Positions 26,049-36,641 of a DNA stretch of 64,000 bases are shown here, piece after piece. Numbering within the stretch: the first letter of the stretch is position 1; the number at the start of each line of letters is the position of its first letter. Source of the DNA: Ostreibacterium oceani (GTDB taxonomy: Bacteria > Pseudomonadota > Gammaproteobacteria > Cardiobacteriales > Ostreibacteriaceae). The position numbers and the translations under genes are program-made. The notes beneath the pieces are model-generated. The model saw only the letters and a program-made list of their open reading frames with translations. It made no database searches and had not been told where the DNA came from. Where the stretch lies: positions 228,658-292,657 of the forward strand of contig NZ_WHNW01000004.1 in the NCBI RefSeq assembly GCF_009362845.1. Direction: 5' to 3'.

Positions 26049-29000
26049 ATGAATTTACGAATTTTTCTAGTTAAAAAAGCGGCGTTTCAAACCGAAGCCG
26101 TCGCATTACTCAATGATATCCAGCACACGTTGCATTTGCCCCAAGTTAAGCAACTCACTATTTATGATGGCTTTGATGTGTTTGGGTTGCCGTCTGATTT
26201 CGCCGATAATGATGCCACCGTTAATAATGCCGCCGTTGATTACCGTGAGGCATTAATTTGGCAAGTGCTGGGTGATCCGACCACGGATGATTTGCTGGAT
26301 CAATTGCCAGATGATTTATCAGGTGATTTATCAAGTGAAGGGCGCTTTTGCCTATCCTTGGAATATTTGCCTGGGCAGTTTGACCAACGCGCCGATGCCG
26401 CCGAGCAAGCAGCGCGCCTAATTAGCGATGCGTTGGCAGATACTCGTATTACCTCGTTCAAAACGTACTGCTTTACAGGGCAACTCAGCCCGTCTGAGCG
26501 TGAAAAAATCACCCGCTACTTATTAAACCCAGTTGATAGTCGATTAAAAGACCTCAACCGTTTGGTCATCGATGATGTAACGCCAGCCGACCCCGTTGAG
26601 GTTATTGCCGGCTTTACGGCAATGGACGCGCCCCAATTGGCGGCGTTTAAGGCGTCAATCGGGTTGGCGTTAACCGATGCCGATATGGCGTTTATTCAGC
26701 AATATTTTCAAGGCGAAGGGCGACAGCCCACCGAAACCGAGATTCGGGTATTAGACACATACTGGTCAGACCATTGTCGGCATACCACGTTTTTGACCGA
26801 ATTGTCATCGATTACCTTTAACGCGGGGCCGTTGCAAAAACAACTACAGGCCAGTTTTGATGCGTATTTGGCCGCTCGCAATGCCGCAGGTATCGCCGCG
26901 CGTCCGATAACGCTGATGGATCTGGCGACCATTAATGCCCGCCATTTGCGTCACCAAGGCCAGTTGGATAACGTGGAAATTTCAGACGAAATTAACGCAT
27001 GCTCGGTGTTTGTTGATGTGAAAGCTGGTGCTGAGACTGAAAAATGGTTGTTGCAATTTAAAAATGAAACGCATAACCACCCAACAGAAATTGAGCCTTA
27101 TGGCGGTGCTTCGACTTGTTTAGGTGGGGCAATCCGCGATCCCTTGTCAGGCCGCGCGTTTGTTTATCAAGCGGTACGTGTGTCGGGGGCGGCTAGCCCA
27201 CTAGAGCCCGTTGAAAAGACACTGCCGGGCAAGCTGCCACAAATTAAAATTACCAAAGGTGCCGCGCAGGGATTTTCGGCTTATGGCAATCAGATTGGCG
27301 TGGCGACCACGCAAGTTGCTGAAATTTATCACGAAGGATACAAGGCTAAGCGCATGGAAGTCGGTGCGGTAGTGGCGGCAACCCCTGCGGAAAATGTGGT
27401 GCGCCAAGCACCGACACCAGGCGATAAAATTATTTTATTGGGTGGCAAAACAGGGCGTGACGGCTGTGGCGGTGCCAGTGGTTCTTCTAAAGCGCATACA
27501 GCCGAGTCATTAGAAAAGAGTGGCGCCGAAGTACAAAAAGGCAACCCGCCTGTGGAGCGCGCCATCCAACGGTTATTCCGTGATCCGTCGGTTGCCCAGC
27601 AAATTAAAAAATGTAACGATTTTGGGGCAGGGGGTGTTTGCGTCGCTGTTGGAGAATTGGCCGATGGGCTACTGATTGATTTGGATCAAGTGCCGACAAA
27701 ATATGCAGGACTCTCGGGGACGGAGTTGACGATTTCTGAATCTCAGGAACGCATGGCCGTTGTGGTTGCGCCAGAGGCGGTTGAATCGTTTATCGCCGCT
27801 TGCCAGCGTGAGAATACGTTGGCGGTGGTGATTGCGGAAGTGACCGAAGAAAAGCGTATGGTAATACGGCATCAAGGGCGTGATATTGTTAATTTGACGC
27901 GCGAATTTATTGATAGTGCGGGTGCGCCACAGTCGCAACCGACGGTGGTGGTACAAGGTGAGTATGGTGAGTCACCGTTTGTCGGTGCTGCTTTTGCTCA
28001 AGCAAGCGGTGCTGAAACCAATGAATCCAACGAAACCAATGAAACGCATGCAGGGACTTGCACGGATTTGCTGGCACGCCTAGGTGAATTAACGAATGCA
28101 TCACAACGTGGCTTGCAAGACATGTTTGATAGCAATGTCGGTGCCAGCACGGTATTGTTGCCGTATGGCGGTAAAACACAAAACAGCCCAGCAGAAGGGT
28201 CTGTGCAGTTGCTACCCAAGGCTAACACCTCGACAGCCTCGGTGATGACGTATGGATTTAATGCCGATATTGCGAGCTACAGCCCCTATTTGGGCGGTGC
28301 TTATGCCGTCGTTGAAAGTGTTTGTCGTCAAGTCGCCCTTGGCGCGAATCCTGCCGATATTCATTTGAGTTTTCAAGAATACTTCGAGCGCTTGGGCGAT
28401 AACCCTGAAAAGTGGGGCAAGCCCTTTGCCGCCTTGTTGGGTGCATTTTCTGCGCAGTCCGCCTTTGATTTGGCGGCCATTGGCGGCAAAGACTCCATGT
28501 CGGGTTCGTTTGGCGAATTGCATGTGCCACCAACGCTGATTTCGTTTGCTGTGTCTGCGATGGACGCAAGCCAAGTGAAATCCAGCGAACTGAAAGCGCC
28601 GAATGAATATATCTATTTATTACCGCATACACCCAACGACGATGGCACACCTAATTATGGGCAGTTAAATCGTCATATTCGCTGGTTAGCCTCGCAGACT
28701 GCGCTAACGAGTATCATCACAGTCAAGCAAAGCGGTGCCGCAGTTGAGCTAGCCAAAGCGGCATTTGGCAATGAAATTGGCTTTGCTATTAAGGGCGATG
28801 AATCTGCGTTATTTGGTATGGGTTATGGATCGTTTGTTCTGTGCAGCCCAAAACCGCTTGAGTCAGTGGATTTGGCGTCCGAGTTGGTGCATTTGGGGCA
28901 GACCACGGGCGATAAAACGGTCGTTGTTAATGGCAGGCACTATACGCTAAAAGACTTATTGGCGGCTTATTTAGCACCATTAGCGGCGGTTTTCCCGTTA

Positions 29001-29969
29001 TTTCCTGAGGTTGAAAAGCAAACGGTTGTTTCTTATGCCGCGCCTGAAAAATCAACTGACTCGCTGTCTGTTCATCTCGCCCAGCATACGACCAATCAGG
29101 CGGCCAATCAGGCAGGTAATCAGGCGGCTAGGCCAGCGGTTAATTCCCCCCGAAAACCGTTGTCTCGTTCGGTTAAGCCACGAGTGTTCATCCCAGTTTT
29201 CCCTGGGATGAACTCGGAATACGATATGGCCAACGCCTTTGCGCGTAATGGTGCAGAGACTTATCAACAGCCTTTTGTGAATTTGTCGAATGATGCCACT
29301 AGTGCCTCGCTATCGGCGTTTTGCAAGGCGTTGGATAATAGCCAGATTTTGGCGTTGTCTGGTGGGTTTAGCGCAGGCGATGAGCCAAATGGTTCGGGTA
29401 AGTATATGGCGATGGTACTGAAAAATGCCGCAGTACAAGACGCGATAGCTCGTTTTTTAAGCCAAGGTGGATTGATTCTCGGTATTTGCAATGGATTTCA
29501 AGCATTGGTCAAGTGTGGCCTGTTACCCTATGGTGAAATTCGTAACCGAACCAGTGCTGATTTAACCTTAGCGCACAATAACAGTCACCGCCATATCGCG
29601 CGGATTGCGACGACTCGAGTTTGTCACAACCGTTCGCCTTGGCTAGCGCATTTTAACGCAGGGGACTTGCACGATGTGGCCTTTTCGCACGGCGAAGGCC
29701 GCTTGGTGGTTGATGAAAATCTGTTGGCAACGTTGGTTGCACGGGGGCAAATTGCCACGCAGTATGCCGATGTAGCGGGGCAAGCGACTTTGGACCCACG
29801 ATTTAACCCCAATGGCTCGACAGCAGCCATAGAAGGGCTAATCAGCCCTTGTGGACAGATTCTAGGTAAAATGGGGCATAGCGAGCGTTATGCGCCACAT
29901 TGCTACAAAAATTACCCGCATTTTAGGCCGCAAAATATCTTTGCTGCAGGCGTTGCGTACTTTAAATGA
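26049..29969 (+). CDS. purL: Phosphoribosylformylglycinamidine synthase
   Basis: Converts FGAR, glutamine and ATP to FGAM in purine synthesis (fourth step). The single long chain (1306 residues from the ATG at 26049) has the PurS-like N-terminal domain, linker, two AIR-synthase-like halves (FKNETHNHPTEIEPYGGAST; GGKDSMSGSFGELHVPP) and a C-terminal class I glutaminase with the nucleophile in ILGICNGFQALVKCG and the motif SHGEGR. An upstream in-frame TTG at 26013 is less likely as start. Two low-complexity inserts are present: a Glu/Asn/Thr stretch at about residues 656-668 and an Asn-Gln-Ala repeat (NQAANQAGNQA) at about 1015-1025 before the glutaminase domain. Both sit in interdomain linkers. 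Confidence 0.97.
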   Translation: MNLRIFLVKKAAFQTEAVALLNDIQHTLHLPQVKQLTIYDGFDVFGLPSDFADNDATVNNAAVDYREALIWQVLGDPTTDDLLDQLPDDLSGDLSSEGRFCLSLEYLPGQFDQRADAAEQAARLISDALADTRITSFKTYCFTGQLSPSEREKITRYLLNPVDSRLKDLNRLVIDDVTPADPVEVIAGFTAMDAPQLAAFKASIGLALTDADMAFIQQYFQGEGRQPTETEIRVLDTYWSDHCRHTTFLTELSSITFNAGPLQKQLQASFDAYLAARNAAGIAARPITLMDLATINARHLRHQGQLDNVEISDEINACSVFVDVKAGAETEKWLLQFKNETHNHPTEIEPYGGASTCLGGAIRDPLSGRAFVYQAVRVSGAASPLEPVEKTLPGKLPQIKITKGAAQGFSAYGNQIGVATTQVAEIYHEGYKAKRMEVGAVVAATPAENVVRQAPTPGDKIILLGGKTGRDGCGGASGSSKAHTAESLEKSGAEVQKGNPPVERAIQRLFRDPSVAQQIKKCNDFGAGGVCVAVGELADGLLIDLDQVPTKYAGLSGTELTISESQERMAVVVAPEAVESFIAACQRENTLAVVIAEVTEEKRMVIRHQGRDIVNLTREFIDSAGAPQSQPTVVVQGEYGESPFVGAAFAQASGAETNESNETNETHAGTCTDLLARLGELTNASQRGLQDMFDSNVGASTVLLPYGGKTQNSPAEGSVQLLPKANTSTASVMTYGFNADIASYSPYLGGAYAVVESVCRQVALGANPADIHLSFQEYFERLGDNPEKWGKPFAALLGAFSAQSAFDLAAIGGKDSMSGSFGELHVPPTLISFAVSAMDASQVKSSELKAPNEYIYLLPHTPNDDGTPNYGQLNRHIRWLASQTALTSIITVKQSGAAVELAKAAFGNEIGFAIKGDESALFGMGYGSFVLCSPKPLESVDLASELVHLGQTTGDKTVVVNGRHYTLKDLLAAYLAPLAAVFPLFPEVEKQTVVSYAAPEKSTDSLSVHLAQHTTNQAANQAGNQAARPAVNSPRKPLSRSVKPRVFIPVFPGMNSEYDMANAFARNGAETYQQPFVNLSNDATSASLSAFCKALDNSQILALSGGFSAGDEPNGSGKYMAMVLKNAAVQDAIARFLSQGGLILGICNGFQALVKCGLLPYGEIRNRTSADLTLAHNNSHRHIARIATTRVCHNRSPWLAHFNAGDLHDVAFSHGEGRLVVDENLLATLVARGQIATQYADVAGQATLDPRFNPNGSTAAIEGLISPCGQILGKMGHSERYAPHCYKNYPHFRPQNIFAAGVAYFK

Positions 29970-30004
29970 CGTTTTCTAGTCACTATTCATTGAGATAATT
30001 AAAT

Positions 30005-31525
30005 ATGTGTGGAATTGTTGGGATTGTAGGGCATAGTTACGTAAACCAAACGATTTTTGATGCATTGACCGTGTTGCAACATCGCGGTCAAGACGCAGCA
30101 GGTATTGTAACCAGCGATGGAAGCAAGTTTTTTATGCGCAAAGACGTGGGTTTGGTCAGAGATAGCATCCGCACGCGCCATATGCGCAAACTCGTAGGGA
30201 ATTTAGGCATCGGGCATGTGCGTTATCCTACGGCAGGGACTTCTGATGCAGCAGAGGCGCAGCCGTTTTACGTGAACTCTCCGTATGGTATTGCGTTGGC
30301 ACATAATGGCAATATAACGAACTCAGAATCGTTACTCAGCACCATCAATGAAACCGACATGCGCCATATCAATACGGATTCAGACAGTGAGATTCTACTC
30401 AATATTTTTGCCCATGAATTGCAATATTTAGGGGCCAAAAAACCCAGCGCGGATGAGATTTTCCAAGCAGTGACCATGCTGCATCAGCGCGTGACAGGCG
30501 GGTATGCCGTGGTTGCCTTGATTACAGGGTTTGGTGTGGTAGCTTTTCGAGATCCGCATGGTATTCGCCCGTTGGTTTATGGCTGTCGCGAAACGCCGCA
30601 TGGCACTGAATATATGGTCGCATCAGAGAGCGCTGCGTTGGATATTTCAGGGTTTACGCTGGTGCGGGATGTCGCCCCAGGCGAAGCCATTTTTATCACA
30701 AAAAAGGCCGAATTATTTACCCAGCAATGTGCATTGAATGCACGCAGTACGCCGTGTTTATTTGAATACGTGTATTTATCGCGTCCTGATTCGTTGATTG
30801 ACGGGGTGTCTGTTTATCACTCGCGCATGGCGCAAGGGGTTAAACTAGCTGAAAAAATAAAACGCTGCTGGCCTAAGCACGACATTGATGTGATTATCCC
30901 GATTCCTGAAACCAGCCGAACGGCGGCAAACGAGATGGCGCGGCATTTAGCGATTGATTTTCGCGAAGGGTTTGTCAAAAATCATTATATTGGACGCACA
31001 TTTATTATGCCTGGGCAGGCGCAACGCCAAGATTCTGTTCGTAAAAAACTAAACCCCATCCGCGCCGAATTTGAAGGCAAGAATGTGCTGCTAGTCGATG
31101 ATTCGATAGTGCGTGGCACGACCTCTAAAAAGATTGTCGCGATGGCGCGCGAAATGGGTGCGAAAAAAGTTTATTTTGCATCCGCCGCCCCTGCTGTTCG
31201 CTATCCGAATGTGTATGGTATTGATATGCCAAGCGTTGATGAGCTAATTGGGCATGAACGTGATGATGCGGCGATTGGTCAAGCCATTGGTGCCGATAAA
31301 ATCATTTTTCAAGATCTAGCCGATTTAAAAGCTTCCGTGACAGAATTCAATACCGATATTGAAGCATTTGACACCAGCGTATTTGATGGGCATTATGTAA
31401 CAGGGGATATTGATGAAGCCTACCTCAAATCAATCGCGGATAAGCGTAGTGACAAAAAAAAAGCACAGCAGCTAGAAATGGTTTATCACTGTGACTCGGG
31501 TGGGCTGCAGCAAAATATTGAATAA
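30005..31525 (+). CDS. purF: Amidophosphoribosyltransferase
   Basis: First committed step of purine synthesis: PRPP plus glutamine to phosphoribosylamine. 506 residues. The N-terminal Ntn glutaminase begins [11 protein letters not shown], so Cys2 becomes the nucleophile after Met removal. The C-terminal phosphoribosyltransferase domain has the PRPP motif [18 protein letters not shown]. It starts 35 bp after purL, so the two are probably cotranscribed. No iron-sulfur ligands of the Bacillus type are evident, in line with the E. coli type. Confidence 0.97.
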   Translation: MCGIVGIVGHSYVNQTIFDALTVLQHRGQDAAGIVTSDGSKFFMRKDVGLVRDSIRTRHMRKLVGNLGIGHVRYPTAGTSDAAEAQPFYVNSPYGIALAHNGNITNSESLLSTINETDMRHINTDSDSEILLNIFAHELQYLGAKKPSADEIFQAVTMLHQRVTGGYAVVALITGFGVVAFRDPHGIRPLVYGCRETPHGTEYMVASESAALDISGFTLVRDVAPGEAIFITKKAELFTQQCALNARSTPCLFEYVYLSRPDSLIDGVSVYHSRMAQGVKLAEKIKRCWPKHDIDVIIPIPETSRTAANEMARHLAIDFREGFVKNHYIGRTFIMPGQAQRQDSVRKKLNPIRAEFEGKNVLLVDDSIVRGTTSKKIVAMAREMGAKKVYFASAAPAVRYPNVYGIDMPSVDELIGHERDDAAIGQAIGADKIIFQDLADLKASVTEFNTDIEAFDTSVFDGHYVTGDIDEAYLKSIADKRSDKKKAQQLEMVYHCDSGGLQQNIE

Positions 31526-31547
31526 CACAAAATGCGGCGGTGGTATT

Positions 31548-31595
31548 CGTTGCGGCATGTAATTGTGGCATATACTGTGGCATGTATTGCAGTAT
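31548..31595. repeat. Imperfect repeat between purF and purM
   Basis: The 141-bp spacer holds repeated GTGGCATGTA/GTGGCATATA-like units, followed by AATCAGCCAATAATCAACCAATAATCG just before the purM ribosome binding site. No gene or clear terminator is seen. Confidence 0.5.
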
Positions 31596-31666
31596 GGCAA
31601 CAAGGTATGATAAATCAAGGCAAAATCAGCCAATAATCAACCAATAATCGATAGTAAAAGGTGGAT

Positions 31667-32680
31667 ATGAGTATTACATACAAAGACAGTGGTGTTGATA
31701 AAGAAGCAGGCTATGCGCTAGTCAACAAGGCGAAGCAGCATGCGAAAACAACGCACAATGACCGTGTTTTAAATGGTATTGGCAGTTTTGCCGCGCTTTA
31801 TGATATGCAAGGCTATCAGCAGCCCGTGTTGGTTTCAGGCACTGATGGCGTGGGGACGAAATTAGCCGTGGCGTTTCAGCAAAATCGTTATGACACCGTT
31901 GGGATAGATTGTGTGGCGATGTGTGTCAATGATATTTTGTGTCATGGCGCTACGCCGTTATTCTTTTTGGATTATATTGGTTGTGGCAAGCTAGACCCTG
32001 AGCAAGCATCCGATTTGGTGGCAGGTATCGCCGAAGGCTGTCGCCAGAGTGGCTGTGCCTTAGTCGGTGGAGAAACCGCCGAGATGCCAGGCTTTTACAA
32101 AGACGGTGATTATGATATTGCGGGGTTTGCCGTCGGTGTTGTTGAGCGCGATGCGATTGTTGATGGCAGCGCGGTTAAAGCGGGTGATAAAATCATTGGT
32201 CTGGCCTCTTCTGGCTTGCACTCTAATGGATTTTCATTGGTGCGTAAATTGTTTTCTGATTTATCAGAAAACATTGATGGGCAAAGCGTTGGTGAGCGGT
32301 TATTGACGCCGACAAAAATCTATACAGCCGCTGTGCTGGCGACATTAAAAGCGCACCAAGTCAAAGGGATGGCGCATATTACGGGTGGCGGGTTAACTGA
32401 AAATATTCCTCGTGCGTTGCCAGCAGGGCTTTGCGCGCAAATCGACTCGAAAAACATCCCAACCCAACCGATTTTTCAGGCCATCGCTGCGCGTGGCGTT
32501 GCAACAGACGAGATGTGGAATACCTTTAATATGGGCGTTGGGTTTGTTATGATAGTGGGTGAGGAGGCGGTCAAAGGGGTGATTGCCACCCTGAGTGCAC
32601 ACGGTGAATCAGCCTTTTTACTAGGGGATATTAGCGCAGATATGACGGAAAATGCACAGCAACCTATCGTGATAGTATGA
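31667..32680 (+). CDS. purM: Phosphoribosylaminoimidazole synthetase (AIR synthase)
   Basis: ATP-dependent cyclisation of FGAM to AIR. 337 residues from the ATG at 31667, preceded by AAAGGTGG; the GTG two codons earlier is within that site and less likely. Motifs VSGTDGVGTKL, LDYIGCGKLDP and GGETAEMPGFY identify the family. The stop overlaps the purN start (ATGA), showing translational coupling. Confidence 0.97.
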   Translation: MSITYKDSGVDKEAGYALVNKAKQHAKTTHNDRVLNGIGSFAALYDMQGYQQPVLVSGTDGVGTKLAVAFQQNRYDTVGIDCVAMCVNDILCHGATPLFFLDYIGCGKLDPEQASDLVAGIAEGCRQSGCALVGGETAEMPGFYKDGDYDIAGFAVGVVERDAIVDGSAVKAGDKIIGLASSGLHSNGFSLVRKLFSDLSENIDGQSVGERLLTPTKIYTAAVLATLKAHQVKGMAHITGGGLTENIPRALPAGLCAQIDSKNIPTQPIFQAIAARGVATDEMWNTFNMGVGFVMIVGEEAVKGVIATLSAHGESAFLLGDISADMTENAQQPIVIV

Positions 32681-33252
32681 TACCAGAAATTGTTGTACTC
32701 GCCTCAGGCGGCGGGAGTAATTTTCAAAGCCTTATCGATGCCATTGAAAGCGGCGCACTTAATGCGCGCATTCGATGCTTGATTGTCGATCGTGATTGCG
32801 GCGCAATTGCGCGCGCCAAGCAGCACAAGATTTCGTATTTTGTCTTGGATCGATATAACCACCCTGCGCTTAATCTCAATGCTCAGGCAATTTTGTGTCA
32901 CAACGTGCATTTGATTGTCTGCGCGGGGTATTTGAGCATTCTACCGAATAGTTTTTTGAATATGTTTGCCAATCAAGTCATCAATATTCATCCCTCATTG
33001 CTGCCAAAGTATGGCGGTAAAGGGATGTACGGGCTGAAAGTCCATGATGCGGTCATACGTGCAGGCGAAAAAGAAACAGGTTGTACCGTGCATCGGGTCG
33101 ACTCGGGGCTTGATACGGGAGAAGTCATTGCCCAAGAAATTGTTGAGGTCAGTGTGCTTGATACGCCCGAGTCACTACAGAAAAAAGTGTTGGATAAAGA
33201 ACATCAGTTACTGCCTGAAACAGTCAAGCGATTACTCAATGAATTAAATTAA
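32677..33252 (+). CDS. purN: Phosphoribosylglycinamide formyltransferase
   Basis: Formylates GAR using 10-formyl-tetrahydrofolate. 191 residues. Catalytic-region motifs are NIHPSLLPKYGGKGMYG (Asn and His) and VHRVDSGLDTGEVI (Asp). The start overlaps the purM stop by 4 bp. The usual E. coli purMN pairing is preserved. Confidence 0.97.
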   Translation: MIPEIVVLASGGGSNFQSLIDAIESGALNARIRCLIVDRDCGAIARAKQHKISYFVLDRYNHPALNLNAQAILCHNVHLIVCAGYLSILPNSFLNMFANQVINIHPSLLPKYGGKGMYGLKVHDAVIRAGEKETGCTVHRVDSGLDTGEVIAQEIVEVSVLDTPESLQKKVLDKEHQLLPETVKRLLNELN

Positions 33253-33274
33253 TTAGTAAAACTTAAAAATAACG

Positions 33275-34567
33275 ATGAAAATATTAATTATTGGTGCCGG
33301 CGGGCGCGAACACGCACTGGCGTGGAAATTTGCCCAAGAGACAAAAGTAAACCATATCTACGTCGCCCCCGGTAATGCTGGAACGGCGACCGAAGCAAAA
33401 TGCGAAAATATCGCGTTGACAGCGCCAGACGAATTAAAGCAATTTGCATTGGATGCACAAGTTGACTTGACGATTGTTGGGTCAGAAGCCCTTTTAGCCG
33501 AAGGCATTGTCGATGATTTTCAGGCAGCTGGATTGGCTATTTTAGGACCACACCAACGCGCCGCCGCGCTAGAGTCCAGTAAAGCTTTTGCCAAAACATT
33601 TATGCAAAAATACGGCGTAAAAACAGCGGATTATCAGGTGTTTACCGATGCGGTGTCTGCGCGAGCCTATTTGCAGGCCGCCGACTATCCGATTGTGCTC
33701 AAAGCCGATGGCCTCGCCGCGGGTAAAGGGGTCATCATCGCCGAAGACAAAGCGATGGCATTAGCGGCGGTAGATGCGATTATGACTGAAAAAATATTTA
33801 ACGACGCAGGAGATAAACTGGTCATTGAACAGTTTATCCAAGGGGTCGAAGCCAGTCTGTTGTGCTTTACTGATGGGCGCACAATTTTGCCGCTGAAATC
33901 CGCCAAGGATCACAAAAAAATTGGCGAGGGAGAAACCGGTCTCAATACGGGTGGCATGGGGGTTATCTGCCCTAATCCGTACGTGACGGATGACGTTTAT
34001 TCTGCATTTGTTAGCGATATTTTAGCGCCGACACTCAGCGGGTTGCAAACCGAGCAAATCGAATTTTCAGGGGTGATATTCTTTGGATTAATGATTAATG
34101 CTGACGGTGTTTATTTATTAGAATACAACATGCGTATGGGAGACCCTGAGACACAAGCGGTATTACCATTATTAAACACCCCGTTGACGGATTTAATCCA
34201 AGCCGCATTGGATAAGCAGCTGGATACCATGACATTGGATTGGCAGAGCGGGGCAACGTGTTGCGTTGTTGCTGCGGCTAATGGCTACCCTGAGTCCTAT
34301 CGCAAAGGCGACGTCATCACAGGGCTTAATGGATTAGACGCGCAATCGCACGCGTTCATCGCAGGGGCAGAAAAGCGCGGCGCAGAAATTGTAACGAGTG
34401 GTGGGCGTGTTTTGAATATTTTATCCCGTGGGGACAGTTTGTCTGACGCGCGTAGGCTAGCCTACGAAAATCTTCAAAAAATCCATTTTGATGGTATGGT
34501 GTACCGCCAAGATATTGGCGACCTTGCTGGCATGACTGACCTTGCTGATATGACTGATGCGAAATAA
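33275..34567 (+). CDS. purD: Phosphoribosylamine-glycine ligase
   Basis: ATP-grasp enzyme joining phosphoribosylamine and glycine to GAR. 430 residues. It opens KILIIGAGGREHALAWK and has the ATP-grasp signature VLKADGLAAGKGVIIA and the metal-site segment YNMRMGDPETQAVLPLL. It follows purN by 22 bp, so purM-purN-purD form an operon and the purine genes of the window are placed together. The C-terminus ends with a short repeat (two copies of LAxMTDLA/LADMTD) absent from typical family members. Confidence 0.97.
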   Translation: MKILIIGAGGREHALAWKFAQETKVNHIYVAPGNAGTATEAKCENIALTAPDELKQFALDAQVDLTIVGSEALLAEGIVDDFQAAGLAILGPHQRAAALESSKAFAKTFMQKYGVKTADYQVFTDAVSARAYLQAADYPIVLKADGLAAGKGVIIAEDKAMALAAVDAIMTEKIFNDAGDKLVIEQFIQGVEASLLCFTDGRTILPLKSAKDHKKIGEGETGLNTGGMGVICPNPYVTDDVYSAFVSDILAPTLSGLQTEQIEFSGVIFFGLMINADGVYLLEYNMRMGDPETQAVLPLLNTPLTDLIQAALDKQLDTMTLDWQSGATCCVVAAANGYPESYRKGDVITGLNGLDAQSHAFIAGAEKRGAEIVTSGGRVLNILSRGDSLSDARRLAYENLQKIHFDGMVYRQDIGDLAGMTDLADMTDAK

Positions 34568-34655
34568 AGCCCTGACGTGTGTGTATGGTTGCCATGTCAG
34601 ATGGGTAACTATTCGTATTTGTCGGTACGTTAGCTAGCGACAGGGAAAACCGTCG

Positions 34656-35774
34656 GTGAATTTGACTAATTTTTTACCCGATAAAAACCAGCGCATTGTC
34701 GTTGGCATCTCGGGTGGTGTTGATTCTTCGGTGGCCGCTTATTTGCTGAAAAACGCAGGCTATGACGTGCATGGCGTTTTTATGAAAAATTGGGAAGAGA
34801 CGTTTTCTCCCGGCTATTGTACGGCTGAAGATGACGTGTGTGATGCCAAAGATGTCTGTGAAAGCATTGGTATTCCGCTACATACGGTTAATTTTTCCAA
34901 GGAATACGAAGCACGTGTTTTCTCACATTTTTTGACCGAATATCGCGCAGGACGCACGCCAAACCCTGATGTACTGTGTAATCGTGAAATTAAATTTTCA
35001 GAGCTTGCGCACTTCGCTAAGCAGCTGGGCAGTCGCTATGTGGCAACAGGTCATTATTGTCGTCGTGTCAATATTGGCCATGATGCGGCGTTGTTTCGCG
35101 CATACGATACCAATAAAGATCAAACGTATTTTTTAAATGCGATTACCCAGCAACAACTACAGATGGCGCTATTCCCTTTGGGTGATATGGACAAGCCGCA
35201 GGTGAGAAAGATGGCCGCCGCCGCTGATTTAATCACCTCAGACAAAAAGGACTCGACAGGGATTTGTTTTATCGGTGAGCGCAATTTTAAAGCATTTTTG
35301 CGTCATTATTTGCCCGCACAGCCTGGCTTAATCGTGACACCATCGGGAGAAATTGTCGGGGAGCACGATGGTTTGATGTATTATACGATAGGACAACGCC
35401 AAGGGCTGGGGATTGGTGGATTGGCGAATTATGATGACACGCCGTGGTTTGTTTCTGATAAAAATTTAGAAAATAATCAATTGGTTGTCGTGCAAGGCAC
35501 AGAAAATCCGGCATTGTATAAGTCGTGTCTCATCGCTGGTCAATTAAATTGGTTGCGCAAACCAGCCGTTGATGGAATGACATTGACCGCAAAAACGCGC
35601 TATCGTCAGGACGACCAACCGTGTACAATACGCTATTTGACAAATGACAAATTGTCAGTAAGATTTGATACGCCGCAGCGGGCGCTCACATTGGGTCAGT
35701 ATGTGGTGTTTTATGACCAAGCAGAGTGCTTAGGTGGCGGTGTGATTGAGGAGACCTTAGTAGATGACAAATGA
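34656..35774 (+). CDS. mnmA: tRNA 2-thiouridylase (tRNA-uridine 2-sulfurtransferase)
   Basis: Thiolates U34 of tRNAs for Lys, Glu and Gln. 372 residues from a GTG at 34656 preceded by CAGGGA. The PP-loop SGGVDSSVAAYLL binds ATP. The catalytic Cys pair is in NPDVLCNREIKF and DSTGICFIGER. Sulfur normally arrives from IscS through the TusABCDE relay, and TusD/TusC-like genes lie about 2 kb downstream. The last codons overlap hflD by 11 bp, the conserved mnmA-hflD order of gammaproteobacteria. Confidence 0.97.
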   Translation: MNLTNFLPDKNQRIVVGISGGVDSSVAAYLLKNAGYDVHGVFMKNWEETFSPGYCTAEDDVCDAKDVCESIGIPLHTVNFSKEYEARVFSHFLTEYRAGRTPNPDVLCNREIKFSELAHFAKQLGSRYVATGHYCRRVNIGHDAALFRAYDTNKDQTYFLNAITQQQLQMALFPLGDMDKPQVRKMAAAADLITSDKKDSTGICFIGERNFKAFLRHYLPAQPGLIVTPSGEIVGEHDGLMYYTIGQRQGLGIGGLANYDDTPWFVSDKNLENNQLVVVQGTENPALYKSCLIAGQLNWLRKPAVDGMTLTAKTRYRQDDQPCTIRYLTNDKLSVRFDTPQRALTLGQYVVFYDQAECLGGGVIEETLVDDK

Positions 35775-36492
35775 AGAACAGCAAGTAATTGGATTAGCGG
35801 GCGCCATGCAGGCAATTTGCATGGTAAATGACATTGCCAGCACAGGGGCTTTTGGTGAAAGTGAAGCATTACCCATACTAACTTCGATGGCGACCTATAA
35901 TCCGACTGATGCATTGACCGCTTACGGTGGTGATGTGCGTTTATTACGCCACGGTTTATTGTCGTTGCAACGGTTGTTTAATCAAAATATCAACCGTGAT
36001 ATTGCGCAATACATCATGATGATACTAACGATTGAATTAAAGCTCGTTAGAAGCGATTTTATGCGTGAAAAACTGCAAAATGGGATGCAGTCGATTGCCA
36101 GTGATTGGCGTGCTAAAATCGCCGAAAATGAAGAAAAAAATGAAACAAATCAAAATGAAAAAGACGAAGGCGAAGACGCGTTTGATACGTTGTTAGAGGA
36201 AAAAGAAGCGAATCCACTCTATGTGCATGCAAGCATGCTAGAGCAGCCGCAATTCATCACGCAATTTGCCGACTTATACAAAGAAACGGCCAGTAAAACA
36301 GAGCCGCGCATTATGGTTAAAGGGCATCATGAACATCTGCAAAATGACAATAACGCCAACTATATCAGGGCATTGTTGTTGGGGTCATTGCGTGGTGCGT
36401 CATTCTTTCGTCACTATGGTGGCAAACGATTGGACTTTATGCTGCGGCGTAAGCAGTATCTGGATATTATCCAAGCGTTTAAAAATGGGTAA
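35764..36492 (+). CDS. hflD: HflD family protein
   Basis: 242 residues, mostly alpha-helical. It begins MTNEEQQVIGLAGAMQAICM, and the segment HGLLSLQRLFNQ is also family-like. The E. coli homologue is a membrane-associated protein that affects lambda CII activity and lysogeny; its normal cellular role is unclear. An acidic Glu/Asn/Lys-rich linker near residues 120-140 (EENEKNETNQNEKDE-like) makes it longer than the usual 205-215 residues. Start overlaps mnmA. Confidence 0.93.
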   Translation: MTNEEQQVIGLAGAMQAICMVNDIASTGAFGESEALPILTSMATYNPTDALTAYGGDVRLLRHGLLSLQRLFNQNINRDIAQYIMMILTIELKLVRSDFMREKLQNGMQSIASDWRAKIAENEEKNETNQNEKDEGEDAFDTLLEEKEANPLYVHASMLEQPQFITQFADLYKETASKTEPRIMVKGHHEHLQNDNNANYIRALLLGSLRGASFFRHYGGKRLDFMLRRKQYLDIIQAFKNG

Positions 36493-36641
36493 TGCACGGA
36501 AAAAATGAGCGCTATCTACTTCGGCAGTCAGTGTTTGTAGTATCAATATTGCCCTCGGTTTATTATTATATTCCCCTATGGTAGTCTGGTTGCTATGTTG
36601 GTTTCTATGTTTTTAAAAAAACAAAAGATTAGGTTTAATTG

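Noticed and set aside
27907..28650. Several minus-strand frames inside purL
   Set aside because: They are shadows of purL, with His/Arg-rich composition produced by the antisense of its codons.
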